Assembly (NCBI RefSeq): GCF_003290085.1
Contig: NZ_QMKJ01000002.1
Span: forward strand, 620,001 to 684,000
Reading direction: 5' to 3'
Source: Aliidiomarina sp. B3213
Lineage (GTDB): Bacteria; Pseudomonadota; Gammaproteobacteria; Enterobacterales; Alteromonadaceae
DNA: 64,000 nucleotides
The notes below the pieces were generated by a model. It did no database searches, was not told the DNA's origin, and was given only the letters and a program-made list of their open reading frames with translations. The position numbers and the translations under genes are program-made. How positions within the stretch are numbered: the stretch's first letter is position 1; each line of letters opens with the position of its first letter. This document shows positions 16,964 to 26,820 of the stretch, in pieces.

Positions 16964-17965
16964 TTACCCTTCCTCGGTGTCAGGCAATAGATCACAAATA
17001 GGTACCTGCGCAAAGTAAATCGACGGGCGATACTTTCGAGCTACCAATCGATGCGCTGAATAGTAGCTCACATAGGCCACACCATCTTTCACCACTAACC
17101 CGGCATAACTCGTGTCGCCGCCAGAAGGCAAGCGACCACATTCGGTTAGTTTACCTGTTTCAGTATTCACCCATGCAAAGCTAGTTCTTGCAGCAACAAT
17201 TTGTTTGTTCTCTACCGTATAAAAGCGCACAACACTCAATATTCGGCCATCGTCTAGGGTCGCCATAACCGGACCGCCAATGCGTTGTTTGGTGTCTTTC
17301 CAGTTCCAGCGTTTGTAAGGAGGCTTTGCTGAACCAAGCAACGCTGTTTGAGGGTCGCGTCGCATTAAGCACCACGCTGTTCCGTCTTTGCTAAAACACA
17401 GCCCGCTTTCATTACTGTACTCAGGCTTTCGCTTTCCGCGTAAGCGCTCAACCAGTGGAATGAAGTCTATACCGTTTTCAGTACTATAAAGTCGAGCGTG
17501 GTAGTCACCACCTACCTTGTAAGCAACACCAAGCCCTGTGGTTAACTGCTCGTTGCTGTCAGGAAATGCCACGCGCCAAAGCCATAAATCTTTCTCACCT
17601 ACCTCTTGTGCTTGCGACCACTGCCGTCCGGTATCCGACTGCCAGGCATACACCAAATGAGAAAATCCATGTTCTGCTCGAAGCACTTTCTTAGCACTCA
17701 ATAGCACAAGTTTATTTTGTGGTGTTACGACCAGCGAAGGGTCTCTTAAGTCTGCACCCTCAGCCACGAACACTTTTACGGTCCGCCAAGACTCTCCGTT
17801 TTTAGAACGAAGAAGTCTAATTTGCCCGTCTGGCGACACATGGTTTTCACCTTCACGGAAAACACACCACCACGCGCCCCGAAACCATGCAAGGTCAGTA
17901 AACGCGTTATGTGGAGCTTTGTACCAAATACGTTTTGCGGGAAATAAGGGTATTTCAGTTGGCAT
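16964..17965 (-). CDS. Cytoplasmic beta-propeller protein (sialidase-like fold)
   Basis: A 333-residue protein from the ATG at 17965, which overlaps the pqiC stop by 11 bp; the longer frame to 18028 would read far into pqiC. No signal peptide. Repeating blades carry sialidase-superfamily patterns: FTDLAWFRGAWWCVFREG, IRLLRSKNGESWRTV (Asp-box-like), ADLRDPSLVVTPQNKLVLL, YSNESGLCFSKDGTAWCLMRRD and GGDTSYAGLVVKDGVAYVSYYS. Similar proteins are annotated as exo-alpha-sialidase or hypothetical. Activity is unproven. Its place between pqiC and baeS is unusual. Confidence 0.65.
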   Translation of the reverse strand: MPTEIPLFPAKRIWYKAPHNAFTDLAWFRGAWWCVFREGENHVSPDGQIRLLRSKNGESWRTVKVFVAEGADLRDPSLVVTPQNKLVLLSAKKVLRAEHGFSHLVYAWQSDTGRQWSQAQEVGEKDLWLWRVAFPDSNEQLTTGLGVAYKVGGDYHARLYSTENGIDFIPLVERLRGKRKPEYSNESGLCFSKDGTAWCLMRRDPQTALLGSAKPPYKRWNWKDTKQRIGGPVMATLDDGRILSVVRFYTVENKQIVAARTSFAWVNTETGKLTECGRLPSGGDTSYAGLVVKDGVAYVSYYSAHRLVARKYRPSIYFAQVPICDLLPDTEEG

Positions 17966-18593
17966 GGTTACTCTGTTTAACTTGCTGAAGTTGTTGCCCG
18001 AGCTGAGTGAGTGCATCGTGCCAAGCATTGCTTAAAGCTTCCACCATTGCTGCATACTCTAAATCGCTGTCTTCTTCTGCTGGCCATTGAATATTCGCCT
18101 CAGTAGCAATTCGCCCGCTATGCACGAAGTCTTCTTGCGCGTCGCGAACAAACCACTGCAAACGCACCACAGCTTGGCGCTCCGCATTCAAATGAAACGC
18201 GTCTACGTGCAAGTCCACTCGGTAATCCATATTGCGCAAATAGCCGGTACTCAACAGTGGCACAAATTGGCTTTGTGGAAATTGCTGCGCCAAACCCAAC
18301 CTAAGCTGTCGCTCAATTTGCGCTTCCAAACGTTCTGCCCAGCGGTGCATTCTTGTATGGCGAATCTGGGAGTCGGTTTCGGCGATGATTAACGCGTTAC
18401 CTTTTAGGAACTCAGCCATGCGAATCGAACCAATGGCATATTTGCCAGCAAATGCAGCATCGGCTACTTCGCTTTCCGGCTCTGCAAGCACATAATGAGT
18501 TATGGTAGGAGGTCTTGCCGCGCAAGCAGTTAATAGGCAAAGCGCCGCCATCAAGCTCCACTTTTTCAATGTAGACAACTTCAATGTGATCAT
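17955..18593 (-). CDS. pqiC: PqiC family outer-membrane lipoprotein
   Basis: A 212-residue ABC-transport auxiliary lipoprotein (formerly YmbA). The signal peptide is followed by the lipobox LLTAC, then TITHYVLAEPE and YAIGSIRMAEFLKGNALII. PqiC sits on the inner face of the outer membrane and works with the PqiB needle and PqiA in lipid transport or envelope integrity. Its start overlaps the pqiB stop by 4 bp, and its own stop overlaps the next gene, so the set is tightly coupled. Confidence 0.88.
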   Translation of the reverse strand: MITLKLSTLKKWSLMAALCLLTACAARPPTITHYVLAEPESEVADAAFAGKYAIGSIRMAEFLKGNALIIAETDSQIRHTRMHRWAERLEAQIERQLRLGLAQQFPQSQFVPLLSTGYLRNMDYRVDLHVDAFHLNAERQAVVRLQWFVRDAQEDFVHSGRIATEANIQWPAEEDSDLEYAAMVEALSNAWHDALTQLGQQLQQVKQSNHAN

Positions 18594-20251
18594 GGGTCTC
18601 TCCTTAACGGCGGATCTTCTGGCACCTTGGTATCAAAAAATAGAGCACTTGGTGTATCTCTCAAAGTTTCACTCACTGGCTCTAAGTCGCGCAGAATTGC
18701 ATTTAAACGCTCAATCGACTGAGTAAGTTCGTTATAAGCCGGAGCATCAACTGAATAACCTGAGAATGTTCTTTCTAATTCGTCTAACGCTCTTACTAAA
18801 GCGCCCGGCAATTCCCGGGTATCCTCATGATTTAATATTTCCGCCAGTTGGTCTGCAGCCTGAGCCACAGACTCTAAGGTCTGTTCTGAGAAACGAAGCG
18901 TTTCAGTCGCGGTATCGACAAATTCGTCTAAGTTAATGTCATTTAAGCTGTCTAACAATGCGGTTAACTTCTGGTCGAGCTGGGTGAAGCTGTTCGTGAC
19001 CGAGGGAAAAACCGGGTATTCACTGTCTATAGAGGCTACTTCATAAGTTTCGTCGGGGTAAAAATTCAGGTCAACGAATAAAGCCCCCGTGAGTAAGTTG
19101 CCTGCGCGTAAACTTGCCCGTAAACCAACACGGAACATTTGCGCCAATTCCGCTTGCCACATGAGCATTTGGGCTTCAGAAACCGTTTCGCTAATACGCT
19201 CTGGCTCGAATCTAATCAGCACCGGAATTTCTAAATCGAGAAGCGAAGAAGAGCTTCCAGGAACTCCACGGTAAGGCACTTCTTCTACCGTACCCACCCG
19301 AACGCCCTTGTACTCCACAGGAGAGCCTTTACTTAACCCGCGCACACTGTCTTCTAACAACACAACATAGCGAATAACTTTAGTATAGCGAGCTTGAGAG
19401 GCTTCCTCTTCATTGACGAACAACCGAAATTCACTATTCGCACTGACCATATCTTCGTTATTGGTCGGCTCGAAAGCGCCAAAGGTTACGCCGCCACCTA
19501 ATAACGACTCTAAAGAACCAATCTCAACGCGTACGCCTTGAGAATCCAGATCCATTTGAGCACCCGAGCTCATCCAAAATCTTACACTCGGTGTCACCAA
19601 GCTATGGTATGGCGCCTGTACGAATATTTGGTAATCCATGCTGCGGGTTTCATGGTCGAATACAGCTGTTTCTACCCGCCCAACGGTATAGCCTCTGTAC
19701 AACACCGGGTCGCCCACACCTAGCATAGTCGCGTCGTCCGCGGTTAAATGAACGCGTAAGCCGTCCATATCTGCGGGTGTTACAGGCGGAGCGTCTAATG
19801 CCACAAAATTCTTTTGGTTGTCTCTAGCATCGCCGATTTGTAATTGGATATAAGCCCCCGACAATAAGGTTGAAAGGCCGCTTATTCCCTGCCTGCCCAC
19901 ACGCGGTTTTACCACCCAAAACTGTGTCTCACTATTCAGCATTCGCTCTGTGTCTTGGTACATGCGAACTTCCACAACTGCGCGTTCGAAATCTTCAGAC
20001 AACCTAACATGTTCGACACGCCCCACAGCCACGTCATGGGTTTTAATCAGTGTTTTACCTGCTTCAATACCTTCTGCACTTGCAAGCTCAATAGTAATCA
20101 TTTGCCCACGGCTCGTTACCGTGTCGTAAGCCATCCAAATACCAATCGCCACCGCTACAATAGGCACAAGCCATACTGAACTTAGCTTTCGGCTAACCTT
20201 CTTCTCAGCTCGCATCATTGAGCTCTTCGTTTCAGGCGTTTCGTTTTGCAC
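18590..20251 (-). CDS. pqiB: PqiB family MCE (MlaD-domain) transenvelope protein
   Basis: A 553-residue protein with one N-terminal membrane anchor (VWLVPIVAVAIGIWMAYDTV, about 26-45) and three consecutive MCE domains, starting near ITIELASAEGIEAGKT, LRVHLTADDATMLGVGDPVLYRGYTVGRVE and RYVVLLEDSVRGLSKGSPVEYKGVRVGTVEEV. A long helical C-terminus follows. This is the domain count of E. coli PqiB, whose MCE rings and coiled coil form a syringe-like channel across the periplasm. It overlaps pqiA by 20 bp and pqiC by 4 bp. Confidence 0.92.
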   Translation of the reverse strand: MQNETPETKSSMMRAEKKVSRKLSSVWLVPIVAVAIGIWMAYDTVTSRGQMITIELASAEGIEAGKTLIKTHDVAVGRVEHVRLSEDFERAVVEVRMYQDTERMLNSETQFWVVKPRVGRQGISGLSTLLSGAYIQLQIGDARDNQKNFVALDAPPVTPADMDGLRVHLTADDATMLGVGDPVLYRGYTVGRVETAVFDHETRSMDYQIFVQAPYHSLVTPSVRFWMSSGAQMDLDSQGVRVEIGSLESLLGGGVTFGAFEPTNNEDMVSANSEFRLFVNEEEASQARYTKVIRYVVLLEDSVRGLSKGSPVEYKGVRVGTVEEVPYRGVPGSSSSLLDLEIPVLIRFEPERISETVSEAQMLMWQAELAQMFRVGLRASLRAGNLLTGALFVDLNFYPDETYEVASIDSEYPVFPSVTNSFTQLDQKLTALLDSLNDINLDEFVDTATETLRFSEQTLESVAQAADQLAEILNHEDTRELPGALVRALDELERTFSGYSVDAPAYNELTQSIERLNAILRDLEPVSETLRDTPSALFFDTKVPEDPPLRRDP

Positions 20252-21521
20252 CAGCTTGCTCCATGTTGTTTACTGCATCGTTCATTTCGTCAGCGTTAAG
20301 TTCTGCTTGCCACAACAAGCGCGGGTCAAATGTATTGGCGGCAATCATGGTAAGCACCACAACACCGGCAAAAGCGACAGCCGCTGCGCCCGGAAGAATG
20401 CTTAACAGCACACCACCTTGAATAAGAGCTACCATAATAGCGACCACAAACACGTCTATCATTGACCAGCGACCGACAACTTCTGTAAGTCTATAAAGCT
20501 GCATTTTCTTTGGTGTAGCTAACTTAGCAGGCTTTGAAGCCAAATAACTAAGATATCCAAGTACCGCTATCTTTGCGATAGGTACAATGAAACTTGCCAC
20601 AAAAATTACAAGGGCAATCAAATAGCTGCCCATATCAACCATTTGTAACACACCACCGAGAATAGTCGACTCTCTTTGCCCCCCCAAAGTTTGGGTGTAC
20701 ATCATGGGATAAATATTGGCAGGTATATAAAGCACTAAAGCAGAAATAAGTAGCGCCCATGTCGCTTGAATGCGCAGCGGTGAGGGGGGTGCTATCGATG
20801 TATGGCATCTCTGGCATTGCCTCTCTGTAGCAGAGTTCAGCATGCCGCAGCATTTGCACCCGACTAAACCTTGCTCGTGCGCTGTCATACCCCTTTTCGC
20901 AAAAGAGGGTGGCTGGGGCTCTTGTTCCAAGGCAAACCATAACCAGTCTGCGTCAACAATACTTACCGTTCTTGCCAACAAAATGACATAAATGAAAAAC
21001 GCGAAAAACGACCAACCAAACCCAATGTCTGCCATATTAGCCAGCTTTGCTAAGCTAACTAACACCCCCACTAAAAACACGTCAGTCATGAGCCACGGCT
21101 TTAGTCCGCTTAATATTCGGGCAATAAATAAAGTACCAGGCAGTTTGACTCGCATCGCTATGGAGCCGTATAGCCACGTCACCATAAGTAAGAAAATTCC
21201 GGGAAGAACAATAATGGAAAGGGCAATCAGTAATGCCAGTATCGGCCAGTTATTGTCGAACATGACAAACGCAGCGTCGCTCAACACAATTTCATGTCGA
21301 ATGCCGCCCATTTCAAAGCTAAGAAAAGAGAATGGCAAGGTGAGTAATAACATCACCAACGCTGCAGTCGCATAGGAAAGTATACGTTGAGCAGGGGCGT
21401 CGTGGCGGTGGACGAGCTCATGTTGGCACCGCGGGCAGAAAGCGGATTCGCCCACCTTTAGTACCGGCAAGGCACTTACCCAGTCGCATTCAGGGCAAGC
21501 ACGCCATCGCCGCGAGCTCAC
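20232..21521 (-). CDS. pqiA: PqiA family inner-membrane protein
   Basis: A 429-residue protein with two PqiA repeats. Each begins with a zinc-ribbon-like four-cysteine motif, CPECDWVSALP...CPRC near the N-terminus and CKCCGMLNSATERQCQRC in the middle, and continues with four membrane helices (about eight in total). PqiA is the inner-membrane partner of PqiB. In E. coli the operon is induced by paraquat and supports envelope integrity. It starts 12 bp after ubiK, so ubiK is probably co-transcribed. Confidence 0.9.
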   Translation of the reverse strand: MSSRRWRACPECDWVSALPVLKVGESAFCPRCQHELVHRHDAPAQRILSYATAALVMLLLTLPFSFLSFEMGGIRHEIVLSDAAFVMFDNNWPILALLIALSIIVLPGIFLLMVTWLYGSIAMRVKLPGTLFIARILSGLKPWLMTDVFLVGVLVSLAKLANMADIGFGWSFFAFFIYVILLARTVSIVDADWLWFALEQEPQPPSFAKRGMTAHEQGLVGCKCCGMLNSATERQCQRCHTSIAPPSPLRIQATWALLISALVLYIPANIYPMMYTQTLGGQRESTILGGVLQMVDMGSYLIALVIFVASFIVPIAKIAVLGYLSYLASKPAKLATPKKMQLYRLTEVVGRWSMIDVFVVAIMVALIQGGVLLSILPGAAAVAFAGVVVLTMIAANTFDPRLLWQAELNADEMNDAVNNMEQAGAKRNA

Positions 21522-21533
21522 GAGGCAGCCTCG

Positions 21534-21782
21534 TTACTTGTCTTGAGCCTGTTTAAGTTCATCTAGCTTAGCTTCTAGTGCGTCTATACGCTGTCGCATA
21601 TGAAGCACCATTTGTTGTTGAATTTCCAAATCTTCTCGAGTTACCACATCCAGCTTACCTAACTGCTGTTGCAAGGTTTGTTTCACGCGCGACTCTAAGT
21701 TATCTGCTGCGTCTCTCACACCTTGCGGAATACTGTCTGTAACTTGTTTTGCGAGTTCTTCTAACTTTTTACCGTCTATCAT
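21534..21782 (-). CDS. ubiK: UbiK (YqiC/BMFP) ubiquinone biosynthesis accessory factor
   Basis: An 82-residue protein. The N-terminal half (LEELAKQVTDSIPQGVRDAADNLE) is amphipathic, and the C-terminal half (about 46-78) is a coiled coil. This is the BMFP-domain layout of E. coli UbiK, which trimerises, associates with membranes and assists UbiJ and the ubiquinone-synthesis complex under aerobic conditions. It is divergent from rep across 132 bp and 12 bp upstream of pqiA. Confidence 0.88.
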   Translation of the reverse strand: MIDGKKLEELAKQVTDSIPQGVRDAADNLESRVKQTLQQQLGKLDVVTREDLEIQQQMVLHMRQRIDALEAKLDELKQAQDK

Positions 21783-21914
21783 AAGGTTACCTATTACTGC
21801 TGGGGTATTTGCTACTTGTTTTACTATAGCATGTTAGCAGGAGTTTCAGCTCCAATAAGAATTCAGGTACAATTCCTCTCTTCTCACGCCAAAGCCGAAC
21901 AGTGATTCAACGAC

Positions 21915-23933
21915 ATGCTACTCAACCCCCAACAACAAGAAGCTGTTAAGTACACCACAGGGCCCCTTCTTGTATTAGCCGGCGCTGGCAGTGGTAAAAC
22001 GCGAGTTATTACCGAAAAAATTGCACACCTCATTACTTCAGGCGGCTACCAGGCTCGTAACATTGCAGCTGTTACGTTTACCAACAAAGCTGCGCGAGAA
22101 ATGCGTGAGCGTATTGGTCAAACCCTTGGCAAGCAAAGCACGCGCGGACTTCGAGTGTCAACGTTCCACACGTTGGGTTTAGACATTATTCGCAAAGAAG
22201 CAGCCCACTTGGGCTTTAAACCAGGCTTCTCGCTATTCGACGATCAAGACTCCTACGCATTATTGAATGCTTTGACTGAAGACACGTTACAGGGCGACAA
22301 AGCACTGATTCAAAAAGTGCAGTATCAAATTGGTCACTGGAAAAACGCCATGTTATTGCCCGAGCATGTTCAGGTAAATAACGACCCAGACGAGATGTTC
22401 GCATGGGAAACCTACAAGGCGTATCAACGACATTTAAAAGCCTACAACGCACTAGATTTTGACGATCTTATTTTACTACCGACATTGCTGCTTGCGTCGA
22501 AAGAGTCGGTATTAAAGCGCTGGCGACAACGCATTCAATACTTATTAGTAGACGAATACCAAGACACCAATACCAGCCAATATCAGTTAGTTAAGCTACT
22601 GGTAGGTGAGCGAGCGCGCTTTACCGTGGTAGGCGACGACGACCAAAGTATTTACTCTTGGCGTGGCGCACAGCCGCAAAACTTGGCGTTGCTACAAAAT
22701 GACTTTCCACAGCTCAAAGTGATTAAATTAGAGCAAAATTACCGTTCTGTGGGCCGTGTTTTGAAAGCTGCTAATATACTTATTGAAAACAATCCACACG
22801 TATTCGATAAGAAACTATTTTCGCAAATGGAATATGGCGAACCATTGCAAGTTATTTACGGCAAAAATGAAGAGCACGAAGCCGAGCGCGTGGTTGCGGA
22901 AATTGTGCGCGAACGTTTCATGCAGCAAACCAAGTATGGTGAATACGCTATTCTGTATCGGGGTAACCACCAATCACGAGTGTTCGAAAAGGCACTAATG
23001 GCGAACCGTATTCCCTACAAAATTACCGGTGGCCAGTCATTCTTCGCACGCGCAGAAATTAAAGACGTTATGGCTTACTTGCGATTGGTGGTAAACGGCG
23101 ACGACGACAATGCTTTGTTGCGTATTATTAACGTTCCTCGCCGTGGCATTGGTCCTCAGACATTGGAAAAAATTGGGCAATTTGCGCACCAAGAAAACAT
23201 TAGTTTATTCGACGCGTGCCAGCACCCAGGCTTAAAAACCATGCTTTCGTCGCACTCTTATCAAGACGTTTTCGGATTCGTGCAGCTTATTCTCAACGCT
23301 GCCAGAAGTTCTTCCGGAGACACTCGCGACGCCATAGAGGCGGTGCAAACCCTTATTCAGCAGTCGGGATATGAAGAATTTCTATATGAAACCAGCCCGA
23401 GTCCAACAGCCGCGGAAATGCGCGTAAAGAATATTAATGAACTATACCGCTGGGTCGTCAACATGCTGGAAGGCGACGCAGAACACGAAGCCATGAACCT
23501 TGAGCAAGTAGTGTCACGCTTAATGCTACGCGACATGCTTAGCAGGCAAGACGAGGAAGATGAAACCGACCAAGTTCAGCTGATGACCTTGCACGCGTCT
23601 AAAGGACTAGAGTTCCCTTATGTTTTTATGGTGGGTATGGAAGAAGGCTTACTTCCGCATCAAACCAGCATAGATAACGACGATATTGAAGAAGAACGCC
23701 GGCTGGCTTATGTGGGGATTACTCGCGCCCAGCAAAAGCTTATCTTCACCATGGCGAAAGAACGTCGACAATTTGGTGAGGTGATTCGTCCAGAACCTAG
23801 TCGGTTTTTATTAGAACTGCCACAAGACGATATTCAGTGGGAAAACCAACAACAACGGTTGCCGGAAGAAGAGCGTATTAAGCGCAGTAAAGCACACGCC
23901 GCACGCATTCGCGCCATGCTAGATGAAGACTAA
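21915..23933 (+). CDS. rep: ATP-dependent DNA helicase Rep
   Basis: A 672-residue superfamily 1A helicase, within one residue of E. coli Rep. Motif I AGAGSGKT is at 22-29; further motifs are FTNKAAREM, VDEYQDTN (Walker B), GDDDQSIYSWRGA, LEQNYRS, LMTLHASKGLEFP and VGITRAQ. The segment EPSRFLLELPQDD near the end is characteristic of Rep rather than UvrD. Rep translocates 3'-5' on single-stranded DNA and removes proteins ahead of replication forks. It is transcribed alone, divergent from ubiK. Confidence 0.94.
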   Translation: MLLNPQQQEAVKYTTGPLLVLAGAGSGKTRVITEKIAHLITSGGYQARNIAAVTFTNKAAREMRERIGQTLGKQSTRGLRVSTFHTLGLDIIRKEAAHLGFKPGFSLFDDQDSYALLNALTEDTLQGDKALIQKVQYQIGHWKNAMLLPEHVQVNNDPDEMFAWETYKAYQRHLKAYNALDFDDLILLPTLLLASKESVLKRWRQRIQYLLVDEYQDTNTSQYQLVKLLVGERARFTVVGDDDQSIYSWRGAQPQNLALLQNDFPQLKVIKLEQNYRSVGRVLKAANILIENNPHVFDKKLFSQMEYGEPLQVIYGKNEEHEAERVVAEIVRERFMQQTKYGEYAILYRGNHQSRVFEKALMANRIPYKITGGQSFFARAEIKDVMAYLRLVVNGDDDNALLRIINVPRRGIGPQTLEKIGQFAHQENISLFDACQHPGLKTMLSSHSYQDVFGFVQLILNAARSSSGDTRDAIEAVQTLIQQSGYEEFLYETSPSPTAAEMRVKNINELYRWVVNMLEGDAEHEAMNLEQVVSRLMLRDMLSRQDEEDETDQVQLMTLHASKGLEFPYVFMVGMEEGLLPHQTSIDNDDIEEERRLAYVGITRAQQKLIFTMAKERRQFGEVIRPEPSRFLLELPQDDIQWENQQQRLPEEERIKRSKAHAARIRAMLDED

Positions 23934-23965
23934 AGGAAAAAGTGCCGATTAAAATATTCTGAAGG

Positions 23966-26575
23966 CTAAGCTGAGCAACGCAGTTCAGACTTCTCCGACT
24001 GCACTTCTTGTGGAGCACCCAAGTAATAACCTTGACCAAAATGCACGCCAAGATCCGTCAACTTCTCTAACTGACGATTATTCTCAACACCTTCTGCGGT
24101 AAGGCGAATACCCAACTCTTCACACAATGTAACTACGTGACGCACCATAGCTTGCGCGCGGTCTTTCTTATTGACTTGCGCTACAAAGCGGTGGTCGAGC
24201 TTCACAATGTCGAATGGATAGTTGTAGATAAACTGCAGTGGTCCCGCACCTTTACCAAAGTCGTCAAGTGCCAGTTGGAAACCTTGATCTTTAAGTTTAC
24301 GAAGGCTTGCCAAGATACGACGCGCATCTTCGTTTTGAAGTGACTCTTCGTCGAACTCAAATACCAATGCGGTTGGATTAACTTTCGCCGCCTCGACAAT
24401 GTCGATGAGTCGCTGAATATGACGATTTCTCAGAAGGTGTTGTACCGACAAGTTAATATGGATAGGCGCCGTACTCTCGCCCGCAGCTTCTCGAGCAGCC
24501 AGAAGTTCAGATGCCTGGGTAAGCATCCATGCGTCCATTTCTAGAATAGCTCCAGAACGCTCTGCTAACTCTAAAAACTCTTTCGGTTGAATAAGTTCGT
24601 TACCCTTTTTCCAACGCAGTAGCAGTTCGAAGCCCGCATTCGAGCGAGTTTCTAAGTCTTGTACAGGTTGATACCAAAGAATGAAGTCTTCATTCACCTG
24701 CGCATGGCGTAATGCTGTTTCTTGGTTAATCGCTGCTACCAAGCCGCTGCGAATGGTTTCGTCGAATACCACGTAACGGCCACGACCCATGCTTTTAGCT
24801 TCATACATTGCCGCGTCGGCGTCACGTAATAAGCGCTCAACCGTGTCATGCTCGTCGCGGTAATTAGCAATACCAATACTCGCACCCGAGAAGTGTTCCT
24901 GCCCTTCCAGAACGAAAGGCTCTTTCATAACTTCGATAATGCGCGCGGAAATGTCTTTCACGTCATCAATATGGTTGATGCGATCGAGTAAAATAACGAA
25001 TTCGTCGCCACCTAAACGCGCCAGCAAATCGTGTTCCCGAATCATGCTGCTTAAACGTTCGCTCACCTCGAGCAGGAACTTATCACCCGCTGAGTGACCA
25101 AGCGTATCGTTAATGTTTTTAAAGCGGTCTAAGTCGACAAATAGAATCGCGAAGTATTCTTTACTTCGGCGTTTTTGAGCTGACAACGCTTGTTTAACAC
25201 GATCGGTAAACATTGCGCGGTTTGGCAAGCCTGTAAGGTTGTCGTGGTGCGCATCGTGGAAAAGCCTAGCTTCAATTTTCTTACGACGCTCAATCTCTTC
25301 AACAAGCTCTTCAGTACGTTCGGCAATTCTTTTTTCCAAGAATACGTTGGCTCGGGCCAATTTCTCTGCAGAACGACGACGTTCAATCGCTACGGCTACG
25401 TGTTGCGAAACGAAGTTCAACAATTCTAAATCGTCTTTCGAATATTTTTGTTCTTCGCTATAGCTCTGAACCGCCAATACACCGAATACTTCACCATCCA
25501 TAGTTAGAGGCGAACCTAACCATTCGTGAGCGAGTTTACCGTGGTCGCTCGCGCGCACCACTTCACCACGGCGTATTAGTTCGTCTCGGCGCTGCGCATT
25601 CACAAATGCTGGACGACCCGTACGCAAAACATACTCGGTTAAGCCTTTTTGCAGGCGACGTTGGCGAGCTTCTGAACCGCTTTCGTCTATGTAATAAGGG
25701 AAGTAAACCTGCTGACCATTTTCGGTCAATAAAGCAATATAGAAGTTGTCTGCGTTTAAAAGCTTGTCGATTTGGCGGTGTAAGTCACTGTAGAAGCCGC
25801 GCATGTCCTCCGCGGTGTTCGTTAACTCAGAAATAGCATAAAGCACACTAGTTTGCTGCTCAGCCTTTTCCCGATCAGTAACTTCTTTTAATAGACTTTC
25901 GTTCGCGAAACGCAGTTCAGATGTTTGGTGCTGTATCTCACGTTCCATCCACTCGCGTTGTCTGAAACGCTCTAACGCATTCGCAACGTGTTGAGAAACG
26001 AAAGTTAATAACTCGAGATCTTCATGTTGGTAACGCACATCGTCTACGTAACTTTGCACCACCATTGCGCCAATTACGTCGTCAGCCAGAATAAGAGGAG
26101 CACCCATCCAATCAACAGGCAATGAACCCATTGTAGTTACGTCACCGCTGTCGTTGAGTGACTGAATGTCTTCACCGGTACAGAGTAATGGTTCCGCTGA
26201 ACGCAGAATGTAACCTGTCATACCGTTCATTAACGACTCTGCCGGAACTTCGGCTACAAATTCTGGTGTGTCATATTCGTCGGCAAAGTAAGGAAAGCTA
26301 AAGCTACTGCGGTCTTCGTTATACAAACAGATATAAAAGTTACGCGCTTCCATAAGCTGCGCAACAATTTTATGCACTGAAGAATAAAGCTGTTCCATGC
26401 TTTGTGCAGACGAGGCAAGTTCGGATATACGGAAAAGGGCCTGCTGAACTACTTCAGCCTGCCTATATTTCTCGGTTAACGCCTTTAACCGCTCAACAAC
26501 CTTCTCTAGTCGTTTTAGTTTTTCTAGCGCGTCAACACGTTCTGTGGGTGTTCCTTGTGTTCCCGACTTTGTCAC
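23966..26575 (-). CDS. GAF-GAF-GGDEF-EAL cyclic-di-GMP signalling protein
   Basis: An 869-residue soluble protein. Two tandem GAF domains share the refrain LVSQHVA.A.ER (near 190-200 and again near 390-400). A coiled-coil linker leads to a GGDEF domain (LARLGGDEFVILLDR) and an EAL domain. The EAL signature is altered to FELLLRW, which still fits ExLxR. NLSVQ, FEFDEES, LALDDFGKG, VKLD and EGVEN follow, so the metal ligands appear kept although DDFGTG has become DDFGKG. It may both make and degrade c-di-GMP. The start is GTG. No membrane segment, so the input is cytoplasmic. Confidence 0.88.
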   Translation of the reverse strand: MTKSGTQGTPTERVDALEKLKRLEKVVERLKALTEKYRQAEVVQQALFRISELASSAQSMEQLYSSVHKIVAQLMEARNFYICLYNEDRSSFSFPYFADEYDTPEFVAEVPAESLMNGMTGYILRSAEPLLCTGEDIQSLNDSGDVTTMGSLPVDWMGAPLILADDVIGAMVVQSYVDDVRYQHEDLELLTFVSQHVANALERFRQREWMEREIQHQTSELRFANESLLKEVTDREKAEQQTSVLYAISELTNTAEDMRGFYSDLHRQIDKLLNADNFYIALLTENGQQVYFPYYIDESGSEARQRRLQKGLTEYVLRTGRPAFVNAQRRDELIRRGEVVRASDHGKLAHEWLGSPLTMDGEVFGVLAVQSYSEEQKYSKDDLELLNFVSQHVAVAIERRRSAEKLARANVFLEKRIAERTEELVEEIERRKKIEARLFHDAHHDNLTGLPNRAMFTDRVKQALSAQKRRSKEYFAILFVDLDRFKNINDTLGHSAGDKFLLEVSERLSSMIREHDLLARLGGDEFVILLDRINHIDDVKDISARIIEVMKEPFVLEGQEHFSGASIGIANYRDEHDTVERLLRDADAAMYEAKSMGRGRYVVFDETIRSGLVAAINQETALRHAQVNEDFILWYQPVQDLETRSNAGFELLLRWKKGNELIQPKEFLELAERSGAILEMDAWMLTQASELLAAREAAGESTAPIHINLSVQHLLRNRHIQRLIDIVEAAKVNPTALVFEFDEESLQNEDARRILASLRKLKDQGFQLALDDFGKGAGPLQFIYNYPFDIVKLDHRFVAQVNKKDRAQAMVRHVVTLCEELGIRLTAEGVENNRQLEKLTDLGVHFGQGYYLGAPQEVQSEKSELRCSA

Positions 26576-26767
26576 TTACTCTCTCGCCTACCATTAACTA
26601 CAATTTAATCAACCAGTTAGTTAACGGTTACTTGTTATTTATCTTTAGGCGGTAGAAATATTATTACCGTAATTATTATTGTTATTGAAATGTAATAATT
26701 ACTACCAAGGGCTGAGTATAACTTGGTCAGCTTGGTTTGAAAAGTGAAATGGTCGGACAAGATTGCA

Positions 26768-26797
26768 CAAAAAAACCGCCAACTGGCGGTTTTTTCA
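26768..26797 (-). terminator. Intrinsic terminator after cytochrome c5 gene
   Basis: AAAAAACCGCCA and TGGCGGTTTTTT form a stem with a very short loop, flanked by A and T runs. It lies 24 bp beyond the cytochrome gene stop (26821) and can act in both directions. Confidence 0.85.
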
Positions 26798-26820
26798 TAA
26801 TGCTTTGAAAACTCAGTAAA

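Noticed and set aside
16964-17965. True sialidase
   Set aside because: Asp-box-like repeats suggest the propeller fold, but I cannot identify the arginine triad or a Tyr/Glu catalytic pair, and there is no signal peptide.
23966-26575. Catalytically dead EAL domain because EAL reads ELL and DDFGTG reads DDFGKG
   Set aside because: ELLLR still fits the ExLxR pattern, and the Asn, Glu, double-Asp, Lys and final Glu positions are present, so loss of activity cannot be claimed.
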